From contig NZHH01000056.1 of NCBI GenBank assembly GCA_002691245.1, positions 111,411 through 175,410 on the forward strand: a DNA stretch of 64,000 bases. Direction: 5' to 3'. Source of the DNA: Methylaequor sp002691245. GTDB taxonomy: Bacteria; Pseudomonadota; Alphaproteobacteria; Methylaequorales; Methylaequoraceae. The notes below the pieces were generated by a model. It searched no databases and had not been told where the DNA came from. It saw nothing but the letters and a program-made list of their open reading frames with translations. Position 1 is the first letter of the stretch. Every line of letters begins with the position of its first letter. Shown here in pieces: positions 7,560 to 15,096 of this stretch. Position numbers and translations under genes: made by a program.

Positions 7560-8768
7560 AAGTTTTTTTGAATAATTTAAGCATTCGTTTTTATTTTTGG
7601 TAAACTTTTTTCTTATCCACCACTTTTCTACTGTTTTGATAACTTCTCCTAAATATTTTCCAGGCTCAAAACCTAATTTAATTAAGTCGTTTCCTCTTAG
7701 AGGAAATTTTTTTTTTCTAAATATCTCAATCCTTTTTAAGAGAAAATGAATTTTGAGACTATCCAAATTTTTATCAAAAGAATCAATGAGTAATTGATCC
7801 ACCAGTTGATTTTTTTTATGTTTATACAAGTTAAAATTAATATCATATTCTTCAAATTCTTTAAAAAATACAACTTTCTTTAACCTTTTTTTTAATTTCT
7901 GTTCAGCATTGTAGTCAAAAAATTTTGGAAGTTTTCTTTTGGTTCTTAATAAGAATTTAAGTCTTCTTTCAAAACTCTCTTTTTTTATTTTAGACTCTAA
8001 TCTACAAAAAAGAGAGAAATTTTCAAAATTAAGTTTTGTTTCGATTGAACTCTCGATTAAGGTCTTTAATTTGTTAACAATCGAAATCTTTTTCAAACTT
8101 TCGTCCAGCAAAATCAGCTTCAATTCTTTTATTCTTCTATTATAAGATAACTTTTTAAGTTTACTTGAGCTTTGATTACAAATATTCAAATATTTCGTAT
8201 TAACTTTTCCTGAAATTTGTAATGAAAAACGGATAAATCGAAGAATTCGTAGATGATCCTCATTAATTCTTGATTGAATGTTGCCGATAAATTTTATTTT
8301 TTTTTTGTTTAAATCATTTATTCCATTATTAGGGTCATATAAATTTCCTTTAGTATCGCAGTATACAGAGTTAAAAGTAAAATCTCTTCTTTTGGAATCA
8401 TCGTTCAAACTGTTAGTAAAACTTGTTACTGCCCATCTTCCATCTGTTTCAATATCATTTCTCATTGACGTAATATCAAATTTGAAACCTTTTCTTACAA
8501 CAACGAGTGATCCAAATTTGGAACCGATTTCCAGAAACTTTATTTTATGCTTCTTGAGGCATTTCACCAATGAATCATATGTAACATCAACTACAAGGTC
8601 AGGGTGAGAAATTATTTTCTTATTGAGAATTAAATTTCTTACATTACCACCTACTATATAAATTTTACCTCTTTCTACCTTTAATATCTTTTCTATGTCT
8701 CTTATAAGTTTTATTGGAAGTCCAATTTTTTTACACAAATGATTAAAATTTTTAATCTTTCTCATCAA
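7551..8768 (-). CDS. cca: CCA-adding / poly(A) polymerase family nucleotidyltransferase with altered active site
   Basis: The 405-residue protein matches class II tRNA nucleotidyltransferases, which add or repair the CCA tail of tRNAs. The fold markers are IVGGNVRN (40-45 for GGNVRN), DIETDGRWAV, the base-pairing motif SKRRDFTFN and INEDHLRILRFIRF. Two active-site positions deviate. The usual GGxVRD reads GGNVRN, and the metal-binding DxD appears as DLV (Asp57-Leu58-Val59), so the second carboxylate is missing unless Asp61 takes its place. The start overlaps the small membrane gene upstream by 17 bases. Activity is therefore uncertain although the family is clear. Confidence 0.85.
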   Translation of the reverse strand: MMRKIKNFNHLCKKIGLPIKLIRDIEKILKVERGKIYIVGGNVRNLILNKKIISHPDLVVDVTYDSLVKCLKKHKIKFLEIGSKFGSLVVVRKGFKFDITSMRNDIETDGRWAVTSFTNSLNDDSKRRDFTFNSVYCDTKGNLYDPNNGINDLNKKKIKFIGNIQSRINEDHLRILRFIRFSLQISGKVNTKYLNICNQSSSKLKKLSYNRRIKELKLILLDESLKKISIVNKLKTLIESSIETKLNFENFSLFCRLESKIKKESFERRLKFLLRTKRKLPKFFDYNAEQKLKKRLKKVVFFKEFEEYDINFNLYKHKKNQLVDQLLIDSFDKNLDSLKIHFLLKRIEIFRKKKFPLRGNDLIKLGFEPGKYLGEVIKTVEKWWIRKKFTKNKNECLNYSKKLLP

Positions 8769-8988
8769 AATACCCTGGAATTACTTTTTCTCCATCGTAA
8801 ATAGGAGGTATATATATTAAATCTTCTCTATTGTTCTCATTAAAAAAAAAGAAGTAAATTAGAACGAAAATGATAATTGAAATAGTCACTATAGAGATTA
8901 AAAAAATATTTTTCTCGGATTTTTTAACAAGAACGTAAAAAGAGAACGTAATAAATATTAGTAATAGAAAAATTAATGCTTTAATCAT
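8752..8988 (-). CDS. small two-helix membrane protein, uncharacterised
   Basis: This 78-residue protein has two hydrophobic segments (about 2-19 and 29-48) with a short charged loop between. A soluble tail ends in YIPPIYDGEKVIPGYFDEKD. The tail pattern PP-x3-G-x2-(I/V)PG resembles small proteins I recall upstream of CCA-adding enzymes in alphaproteobacteria, but I cannot name the family with certainty. It overlaps cca by 17 bases, so it is cotranscribed with it. Base use is like its neighbours. A membrane location is inferred from the helices; the function is unknown. Confidence 0.7.
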   Translation of the reverse strand: MIKALIFLLLIFITFSFYVLVKKSEKNIFLISIVTISIIIFVLIYFFFFNENNREDLIYIPPIYDGEKVIPGYFDEKD

Positions 8989-9050
8989 ATTGAAAAAAAT
9001 ATTATCTTATTCTTGCCAACAATATCAACAATATTTCTTAAAGTAATTAA

Positions 9051-9851
9051 ATGAAAATTTTAAACAAACTATTAATTCTTACCATACTAACACAATTCAC
9101 GTTTTTTTTAAAAAAAGCACATGCTAAACTGTTATCCTTTCAAAGTGAATATAACATATCACTCGGAAAAACAGATTCGCCAAGACTTCCAGGCAGAACT
9201 TATGTTGATAAGGCCTCTGGCTATCTTCTTATTGATTGGATAAATAACTGCGAGGAGTCTTGGGTAACCACGCAGAGAATGATGACCAAATTTATTAACT
9301 CACATGGTGTTGGAACTGTTAGTGAGATAAATTATTCTTTAAATGAGCTAGTAAATGAAAATAAAATGGAATTTGTACTTGAGATTAAGGAGAATGCTGA
9401 ACTTGTTGATAGACACTTTGGAAAAGCTGAAAAAAAAGACACACTTGTAGTCAAATTTGTTGAAAAGGACAAAACATTTGAGTTTTCAGAGGATATCATT
9501 TTTCCACACCACTTCTTAGAGGAGATTATTAACAATTTTGAGTCTAACAAAAAAATGATTGTAAGAAATGTTTATGAAGGAACTATTCCTGAAAAATTTT
9601 TCAACATCTCCGTTTTTTTTACTGATGAGACTGTTACTTTTGACAAGAAGATTCTTCCAAATGGAGTTGTAAATGAATTTAAAAAAATAAGAATGGCATA
9701 CTACCAAGATAAATTACAAACGCCTATTTTTGAACAAACTGTTCATCTTAACAATCAAGGTATAGCAAGTTATTTTAGATACGATTATCCTGATTATTCT
9801 CTGGAATTAAATCTTAAGAAGTTAAATTTAACTCCCTTAGATTGTAGATGA
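9051..9851 (+). CDS. eipB: cell envelope integrity protein EipB (DUF1849)
   Basis: EipB/DUF1849 proteins are periplasmic beta-spiral proteins of alphaproteobacteria; in Brucella EipB supports envelope integrity and binds lipid. The 266 residues begin with a signal peptide ending near AHA (about residue 25). They keep the two Cys that form the family disulfide: Cys67 in NNCEESW and Cys265 at the extreme C-terminus (PLDCR). The early segment LSFQSEYNISLGKT and the G-x-L-x-IDW block also fit. It is a single-gene unit diverging from the small membrane gene and ends at a strong palindrome shared with amtB. Confidence 0.87.
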   Translation: MKILNKLLILTILTQFTFFLKKAHAKLLSFQSEYNISLGKTDSPRLPGRTYVDKASGYLLIDWINNCEESWVTTQRMMTKFINSHGVGTVSEINYSLNELVNENKMEFVLEIKENAELVDRHFGKAEKKDTLVVKFVEKDKTFEFSEDIIFPHHFLEEIINNFESNKKMIVRNVYEGTIPEKFFNISVFFTDETVTFDKKILPNGVVNEFKKIRMAYYQDKLQTPIFEQTVHLNNQGIASYFRYDYPDYSLELNLKKLNLTPLDCR

Positions 9852-9852
9852 A

Positions 9853-9885
9853 ATAAGCGGATTTTATTTAATAAAATCCGCTTAT
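9853..9885. terminator. 33-base palindrome between convergent eipB and amtB
   Basis: Bases 9853-9868 are perfectly complementary to 9870-9885 with a single base between, so the real hairpin closes with a loop of a few bases. The stem carries a GCGG/CCGC core flanked by A/T runs. It sits 2 bases after the eipB stop and 16 bases before the amtB stop, so it can act as a bidirectional terminator. No clear T-tract follows on the plus side. Confidence 0.75.
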
Positions 9886-9900
9886 ACTTGGGGAGACTTG

Positions 9901-11244
9901 TTATTTTTTGTTAAAATCAGGATATGATACAGTTCCTAATTCACTCATATCAAGACCATACTCTTCGTCATCTTTAGATGCTCTAATACCAATTACAGTC
10001 TTAATAAGGAACCAAACCAATAAACTGGAAATAAGTGCGAAAGCTCCATAAGAAACAACACCTATAAATTGAACACCAAGTTTAGCGTCAGGATTTGTCC
10101 ACGCTACAACAAGGGTTCCCCAGATTCCTGCAAAAAGGTGGGCTGGTATAGCACCTACAACATCATCTATTTTAAGCATGTCAAGAAGCTTCATACCATA
10201 CATACAAATAACACCACCAATTGCTCCAATTATTACTGCTTGTCCCATAGAGGGTGTCAGTGGTTCAGCTGTAATTGCAACTAGTCCAGCAATTGCTCCA
10301 TTGAGAGTAGCAGCAATATTTGTATGACTATTTGTGGCTTTACTCACTATCATACATGCTAATACACCGCCGGCTGCAGCTAGATTTGTATTTACAAATA
10401 TATCAGCTACTGCGGTTGCATCGGCACCAGAACCAAGTGCTAGTTGAGAACCTCCGTTAAAGCCAAACCATCCCAACCAAAGAATAAACACACCTAGTGT
10501 TGTCATCGGCATAGAACAGCCAGGAATAACATTTACAGAACCATCTGCAGAGTATTTTCCATCTCTAGATCCTAGTAATATAGCTCCAGCTAAGGCTGCC
10601 CATCCACCTACTGAATGAACTAAAGTTGAGCCTGCGAAATCAGAAAATCCCATTTCACTAAGCCATCCTCCACCCCACTGCCATGAGCCTGCAATTGGAT
10701 AAATTAATGCAGTAAGGATTGCAGTAAAGAGGAAAAAAGGCCAAATCAAGATACGTTCAGCAAGTGCACCCGAAACAATTGATGCTGTAGTAGCTACAAA
10801 AACCATTTGAAAATACCAATCGGATGCAGCTGCATATCCTGTTTCTAAGTCGACATCAGAACTTCTATCAAAAATAGAAAATGAACCTATGTAGCCTCCA
10901 TCAACTCCATCATACATTAGATTATATCCTACTAGATAATACATGAACCCTGCTATTGAAAAGAGTCCTATATTCTTTAGACAAATAACTGCTGTGTTTT
11001 TACTTCTTACCTGGCCTGCTTCAAGCATACAAAAACCGGCAGCCATGAACATTACCAGAAAACCGCAAACTAAAAAAAGAAACGTATTAAGTATATACGC
11101 AACTTCTGGTGAAACAGCCGGAGCTGCTTCAGGCGCACCTGCACTTAGATTAGTTGAAAATAATACTAAAAATACAAATAGAGATGTATTAATTAAATTC
11201 TTAAAATCAAATGAGATGCTTTTTTTTAAAATATTAGCTATCAT
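9901..11244 (-). CDS. amtB: ammonium transporter
   Basis: Amt proteins conduct ammonium across the inner membrane as trimers. The 447-residue protein has a signal-like first helix followed by about eleven hydrophobic segments. Family blocks include AAGFCMLEAGQVRSKN, STLVHSVGGWAAL, LGWFGFNGGS and IPAHLFAGIWG; the last and the LVHS block carry the twin pore His. An AAGGGAG ribosome site lies 5 bases before the ATG. No glnK or other PII gene sits next to it, unlike many proteobacteria. A sigma-54-like promoter lies about 40 bases upstream, which would fit control by nitrogen status. The C-terminal cytoplasmic tail is short. Confidence 0.96.
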   Translation of the reverse strand: MIANILKKSISFDFKNLINTSLFVFLVLFSTNLSAGAPEAAPAVSPEVAYILNTFLFLVCGFLVMFMAAGFCMLEAGQVRSKNTAVICLKNIGLFSIAGFMYYLVGYNLMYDGVDGGYIGSFSIFDRSSDVDLETGYAAASDWYFQMVFVATTASIVSGALAERILIWPFFLFTAILTALIYPIAGSWQWGGGWLSEMGFSDFAGSTLVHSVGGWAALAGAILLGSRDGKYSADGSVNVIPGCSMPMTTLGVFILWLGWFGFNGGSQLALGSGADATAVADIFVNTNLAAAGGVLACMIVSKATNSHTNIAATLNGAIAGLVAITAEPLTPSMGQAVIIGAIGGVICMYGMKLLDMLKIDDVVGAIPAHLFAGIWGTLVVAWTNPDAKLGVQFIGVVSYGAFALISSLLVWFLIKTVIGIRASKDDEEYGLDMSELGTVSYPDFNKK

Positions 11245-11282
11245 ATTTTCTCCCTTATGACATTGTTATTAAAAACTAAATA

Positions 11283-11298
11283 TGCACAAAGCATGCCA
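11283..11298 (-). promoter_or_regulatory. amtB: candidate sigma-54 promoter for amtB
   Basis: Read on the minus strand the site is TGGCATGCTTTGTGCA. It keeps the invariant GG and GC dinucleotides at the -24/-12 spacing and differs from TGGCACG-N4-TTGCA at two positions (C6 to T, T12 to G). The predicted start is near 11272, giving a leader of about 28 bases with a good ribosome site. Sigma-54 control of ammonium transporters is established in proteobacteria. Whether this genome encodes RpoN cannot be seen here. Confidence 0.45.
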
Positions 11299-11331
11299 TA
11301 CGGAAACTAAATAAAGTAAACCCTTGATAAT

Positions 11332-11385
11332 ATTGACTATTTTTTTTAAATTAATTGCAATTGTTTGTTTAATTGACTATTTTTT
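11332..11385. repeat. 14-base direct repeat, 40 bases apart, upstream of amtB
   Basis: The sequence ATTGACTATTTTTT occurs at 11332-11345 and again at 11372-11385, both followed by more T or A. The period of 40 bases is close to four helical turns. The pair lies 34-102 bases upstream of the sigma-54-like site of amtB and just before the divergent gene at 11421. It could be an activator site pair, or two TTGACT -35 boxes, though no good -10 box follows either copy. Confidence 0.5.
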
Positions 11386-11420
11386 AAGCTATATTCATTA
11401 ATTGATTAATTTTTATACTT

Positions 11421-12134
11421 ATGCAGGAAAGATATTTAGGAGATATTCATGATTATTTTAAGTTTTTATTTCTCAAGTTTTTGAGTAAGACTTTAAAAAT
11501 TAAAATAGGTTTAAATTGGTTTCTTGTTGATCCAAATGATATAGGAGAAAAAGAAAAAAATAAAAATGATGGTGAAAAAAGAAAATACTTATATGACGTT
11601 NATATGAAAAATTATGATCAATTACTCATNAAAGANCTCAAATTATTTAAAAATACTAATAAAAGAAATTTAATAAAATTCACACAAANCTCTCACCTCG
11701 AATCCTATATAAAATTTTTTAACAACAAACTTACAGTTAACAATAGAGAGTCTTGGATCCAAGATTCATTAATAAAATTAAAAGATCAAAATATTTTTTT
11801 CCTTGATCCNGACAATGGNTTTTCTGAAAATAAGANNGGGAAAGCGTCATTAAAATATCTTCTACCCGAAGATTGTAGAAAGATTTTAAACGAGAATAAG
11901 GTAATTATATTCACACAATTTCAATCATTTAATGTTAATCATCAATTACAAATAATTAAATTGAAGAAAAGTCTTCAAAATTATAAATTTAAAGTATTGA
12001 AGTCAGTNATAAGAAATAGAACNGCACCAAACACCTTTTTTNTTACAATTTCTTCAAATAATATTTCACAAAAGTTTGACAATATATTTGAAGAGTATTC
12101 AAAAAAATACGATAGAGTAGAATTAGTTGAATAA
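11421..12134 (+). CDS. uncharacterised protein with GDIxDYxKF and LDPDNG motifs
   Basis: The 237-residue protein has no signal peptide or membrane segment. It starts RYLGDIHDYFKFLFLKFL, then GLNWFLVDPND, an NDGEKRKYL block, FFLDPDNGF at the centre (Pro and Gly codons carry Ns) and GKASLKYLLPEDC. This block order matches a scattered family of hypothetical proteins I recall from varied bacteria, some near mobile or defence genes. Its activity is unknown to me; the acidic LDPDNG could bind a metal. The gene stands alone between amtB and the convergent flippase-like gene, which it overlaps by 12 bases. It is rich in Lys/Asn and may have been acquired. Confidence 0.75.
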   Translation: MQERYLGDIHDYFKFLFLKFLSKTLKIKIGLNWFLVDPNDIGEKEKNKNDGEKRKYLYDVXMKNYDQLLXKXLKLFKNTNKRNLIKFTQXSHLESYIKFFNNKLTVNNRESWIQDSLIKLKDQNIFFLDXDNXFSENKXGKASLKYLLPEDCRKILNENKVIIFTQFQSFNVNHQLQIIKLKKSLQNYKFKVLKSXIRNRXAPNTFFXTISSNNISQKFDNIFEEYSKKYDRVELVE

Positions 12135-13100
12135 TTTTGATCTAAAAGATATATACCATACAACTATAGCCGGAATACCCACTAAGATTTCTCTCAGTCT
12201 TCTTCCAATTGCAATAGAAAATGAAACAATTCCGGAATAGCCAACGAACTCGCCTATAACCACAAAAGCAAATTCTTGAATACCTAAGCCTGCTGGTATA
12301 AAAAAAGCAACTGATCTTACTATCGCTGTCACNGCTTCTATTAAAATCACATCCATTAATTTAGCATCTATTCCAATTACCATTAAAAAAATATATATTT
12401 CAGCTGCTCCAGCTACCCAACCTAATGTTCTTAATGCAAGTGCACCCAAGAGCTTTTTTTTTTCAAAACTAAGTTTATAAAGTGAATTATCCANGCGAAT
12501 CAAACTAATAATTTTTGATCTTTCTGTTGAAAAACTAAATAACTTGGATGTGAGTTTTAAGACTTTAAAGATTATCCTTTTCCTAATACTTATTGTGAAA
12601 ATAAAACAAGAAAGCATTATGAGGCATAAAGAAATTAATAAATAAGAAAACTTGGAATCGTTTATTATATTTGCGTTAATTTTGAAAATATATATAAGAC
12701 AAAAAAAACCAACTAAAAAAAGTGCAAATGTCGCAATAACTAAATCAATTAAAACTGTTGAAGATGAGTCTACAAAACTTTGACCACTTTTTTTAGCAAG
12801 GTAAAANCTTACAAATTCACCTGAAATATTTCCTGTTGGTATAAATTTACCTGAGGTTTGAGAAATCCAAGTTATATTAATTGCTTGTAAAATGCTTAGT
12901 TTGTTCTTTGACATTAAAAATCTCCAAGCTATNGAGTCAAAAAAAAGTGTAGGTATATGAGCTATTACTAAAAAAATTAGCTTAAATTNTGCTTCCAGTA
13001 TTAAATTGATTGATTCTGGTCCAGCAAAAAACTCGTAAACCCAATAAAATAAAAAAATACCAATAAAAAGATAAATAAATTTAATAAAAGATTTTTTCAT
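12123..13100 (-). CDS. flippase-like integral membrane protein (lysylphosphatidylglycerol synthase TM family, UPF0104)
   Basis: The protein of about 325 residues is almost entirely hydrophobic, with roughly eight membrane helices. It carries the block ISGEFVxFYLAKKSGQSF early on and a late FIPAGLGIQEFAFVVIG, both typical of the AglD/MprF-like flippase domain family. It lacks the soluble aminoacyl transferase domain of full MprF, so it is a stand-alone flippase-like protein. I chose the ATG at 13100 because it forms a 4-base ATGA overlap with the PIG-L gene upstream; an earlier ATG at 13139 would place charged residues first. The context suggests it moves a glycolipid built by the GT4 and PIG-L enzymes. 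Confidence 0.85.
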   Translation of the reverse strand: MKKSFIKFIYLFIGIFLFYWVYEFFAGPESINLILEAXFKLIFLVIAHIPTLFFDXIAWRFLMSKNKLSILQAINITWISQTSGKFIPTGNISGEFVXFYLAKKSGQSFVDSSSTVLIDLVIATFALFLVGFFCLIYIFKINANIINDSKFSYLLISLCLIMLSCFIFTISIRKRIIFKVLKLTSKLFSFSTERSKIISLIRXDNSLYKLSFEKKKLLGALALRTLGWVAGAAEIYIFLMVIGIDAKLMDVILIEXVTAIVRSVAFFIPAGLGIQEFAFVVIGEFVGYSGIVSFSIAIGRRLREILVGIPAIVVWYISFRSKLFN

Positions 13101-13858
13101 NATTTTNTGTAGATACTTGATTTTTTTATTCTTTCNCATACNTCTTCCGGTCTATCCCCATCAACTCGTGGATGCCAAGAGAAAAATCTAAAACGTCTAT
13201 AGAAAACAATTCCTTTGTGAGGAGGCTTTGAATAATNATAATCAACTATCTTTCTATATGATTCTTTAANTATTTTTATATAGCTAAGATTTCCTTTTTC
13301 GGATTTATAAATTTTCAAACATTTTTCTTTAAATTTTATTTCGTTTTCAGATAATTTAATATTAGNGTGNTTNCCTATAATCGTCGGGAAAGTATTNCAA
13401 TTTATTGATTTATTAAAATAATTATATTCTGAATANTCATAAACTTTGCAAATTTTCTTGAATTTAGAGCATATAAAGTTTGCCACATCATGGTCTTGAT
13501 GTCCCCCTTCATAAGCAGGACAAAATAATATATCAATTTTCTTAGAAGTAATTAGATTTTTTATTTTTGTATAAGTATCTTCAATTTTATTTTTTAACGT
13601 TCGAGTTGGAATATTTTGAAAACAAAAGTCTTTAATTCCAAGGGTCATTAAACTTTCATTTGCTTCATTTTTTCTTAATGCAAGTTTAGTTTCATATTTC
13701 TTTTTTTCCCACAACCAAAGTGATTTTTNAGATAANACTCCATTTGTAACAAAAAATACNTAGACTTTATGTTTTTTCAATAAAAGTCTTTTTAATATTA
13801 TACAACAACCAACAATTTCATCNTCAGGATGNGGNACAATAAACAAGTATTTCTTCAT
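13097..13858 (-). CDS. PIG-L (LmbE) family deacetylase
   Basis: PIG-L enzymes are zinc-dependent N-deacetylases acting on GlcNAc-containing lipids or small molecules. The N-terminal metal motif HPxDE appears at residues 10-14 with an N-masked third residue, and the second motif appears as HQDHD in GGHQDHDVANF. The C-terminus has an added segment reading SWHPRVDGDRP. The ATG at 13858 gives an ATGA overlap with the glycosyltransferase; another start at 13876 would overlap by 22 bases. Sitting between a GT4 enzyme and a flippase-like protein, it probably removes an acetyl group from a sugar just transferred to a lipid. That role is inferred. Confidence 0.87.
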   Translation of the reverse strand: MKKYLFIXXHPXDEIVGCCIILKRLLLKKHKVXVFFVTNGXLSXKSLWLWEKKKYETKLALRKNEANESLMTLGIKDFCFQNIPTRTLKNKIEDTYTKIKNLITSKKIDILFCPAYEGGHQDHDVANFICSKFKKICKVYXYSEYNYFNKSINXNTFPTIIXXHXNIKLSENEIKFKEKCLKIYKSEKGNLSYIKIXKESYRKIVDYXYSKPPHKGIVFYRRFRFFSWHPRVDGDRPEXVXERIKKSSIYXKX

Positions 13859-15087
13859 TTTAAAATTTTGTTCCACTTTTTAACAAAATACTTATTAAAA
13901 ATGTGTTCCCATGAATGTGGTTGAAATTCTGANAGAATCATATTCCTCATAAAGTTAATTTTTTTTTTATTAAACAANAACTNAATTATTGTNTTAGCCC
14001 AAACATTCGGATNGTATTCATCAATAATAATTCCATCTAATCCAGTTTCTTTTATTCTTTTGCCACCTCCTTCAGGTGAAACAACACAAATAGTTCCACA
14101 AGCTTTTGCTTCAAGAACTACTTGTGGACCTATTTCAAACNTAGAGGGAAACACAAAAAGATCACATAAATTATACAGCTCNGAAATTTCATTTTCTCTC
14201 AAATGACCAACTAATTTGATTTTATCACCTCCTATACTAAGGCATTTTTCTCCATGAATATCTTCACCAGCAAAAATAGAAACAACTTTTACTTTTTTTT
14301 TACGTAAAATATCATGGACTTTTGCCAGAAAAATAGCTCCTTTTAATTCATGGACCCTTCCACAAAAAAATAATATCTTTTCATCTTTATNAATACTATA
14401 TTTCATAAATAATTTATCTTTATTAATTTTTCTTTTATAAAATACTTTCTTATCTACACCTCTAGATAATCTAGAAATCTTGTTCTCTAAATTTTTTGGA
14501 AAACTAAATTTACTTAAAGTTAGTTGGTCATTGATCATCCCTTCCTCACAATACTTTAAATAATTCCTAAGTTTTNTTCTTTGATTGTTTGGAATTTTTT
14601 TATGAATTCTTAGCCTCTCGATAAATATTTTAAATATAATCTTAGGAAAATTTTTAAAAATTTTTTTAACATAATATTCTGTGTACGAAGGAGTATCAGT
14701 ATGTAAAGAAGTTGTTAATGGTATACTCCATAATTTAGAACAAATTATNGCTGTTCTTGCCATTGAAAATAANTGNTCNGTTGAATGCACAAGATCATAA
14801 TTCCTAAGTAAATATAATAATTTNAAGTTTATTGGAAATAGATCCGTAGAATCTGCATCTACTCCTAGAGGTCTTAATATATTTGANGAGATAATAGGTT
14901 TAATAGTATNNAANGTTATATTTTTACCAATTTTNTTTTTTGAAGATTTTTTACCTAAAAAAAAAACTGTTAGATCGATATTCCTAATTGAATCTTTTAT
15001 AGAATAACAAATTCTTTCCCAAAATTTCACATGTCCACCAGAAGTTTCGCTTAATTCCAGGTCAACTAAAATAGCAATTTTTTTCAT
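13855..15087 (-). CDS. glycosyltransferase family 4 protein
   Basis: This GT-B enzyme of about 410 residues begins KKIAILVDLELSETSGGHVKFW, a glycine-rich acceptor-side loop. It has SLHTDTPSYTEYY in the middle and the donor-side blocks FFCGRVHELKG and FEIGPQVVLEAKACG; the E-x7-E type pair is typical of GT4. No signal peptide is seen; such enzymes work at the inner face of the membrane. I took the ATG at 15087 rather than the TTG at 15093. It follows the DASS transporter by nine bases and overlaps the PIG-L gene by 4. Acceptor and sugar cannot be told from sequence. Several residues are masked. Confidence 0.88.
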   Translation of the reverse strand: MKKIAILVDLELSETSGGHVKFWERICYSIKDSIRNIDLTVFFLGKKSSKXKIGKNIXXXTIKPIIXSNILRPLGVDADSTDLFPINXKLLYLLRNYDLVHSXXXLFSMARTXIICSKLWSIPLTTSLHTDTPSYTEYYVKKIFKNFPKIIFKIFIERLRIHKKIPNNQRXKLRNYLKYCEEGMINDQLTLSKFSFPKNLENKISRLSRGVDKKVFYKRKINKDKLFMKYSIXKDEKILFFCGRVHELKGAIFLAKVHDILRKKKVKVVSIFAGEDIHGEKCLSIGGDKIKLVGHLRENEIXELYNLCDLFVFPSXFEIGPQVVLEAKACGTICVVSPEGGGKRIKETGLDGIIIDEYXPNVWAXTIIXXLFNKKKINFMRNMIXSEFQPHSWEHIFNKYFVKKWNKILK

Positions 15088-15096
15088 TAGCAAATA

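Noticed and set aside
10069..10284. Plus-strand frame inside amtB
   Set aside because: It mirrors the coding strand of a well-conserved transporter and has no ribosome site or family likeness.
11421..15087. Phage, defence island or insertion element
   Set aside because: I see no integrase, transposase, terminal repeats, restriction or nuclease genes. The region is only somewhat more accessory than its surroundings.
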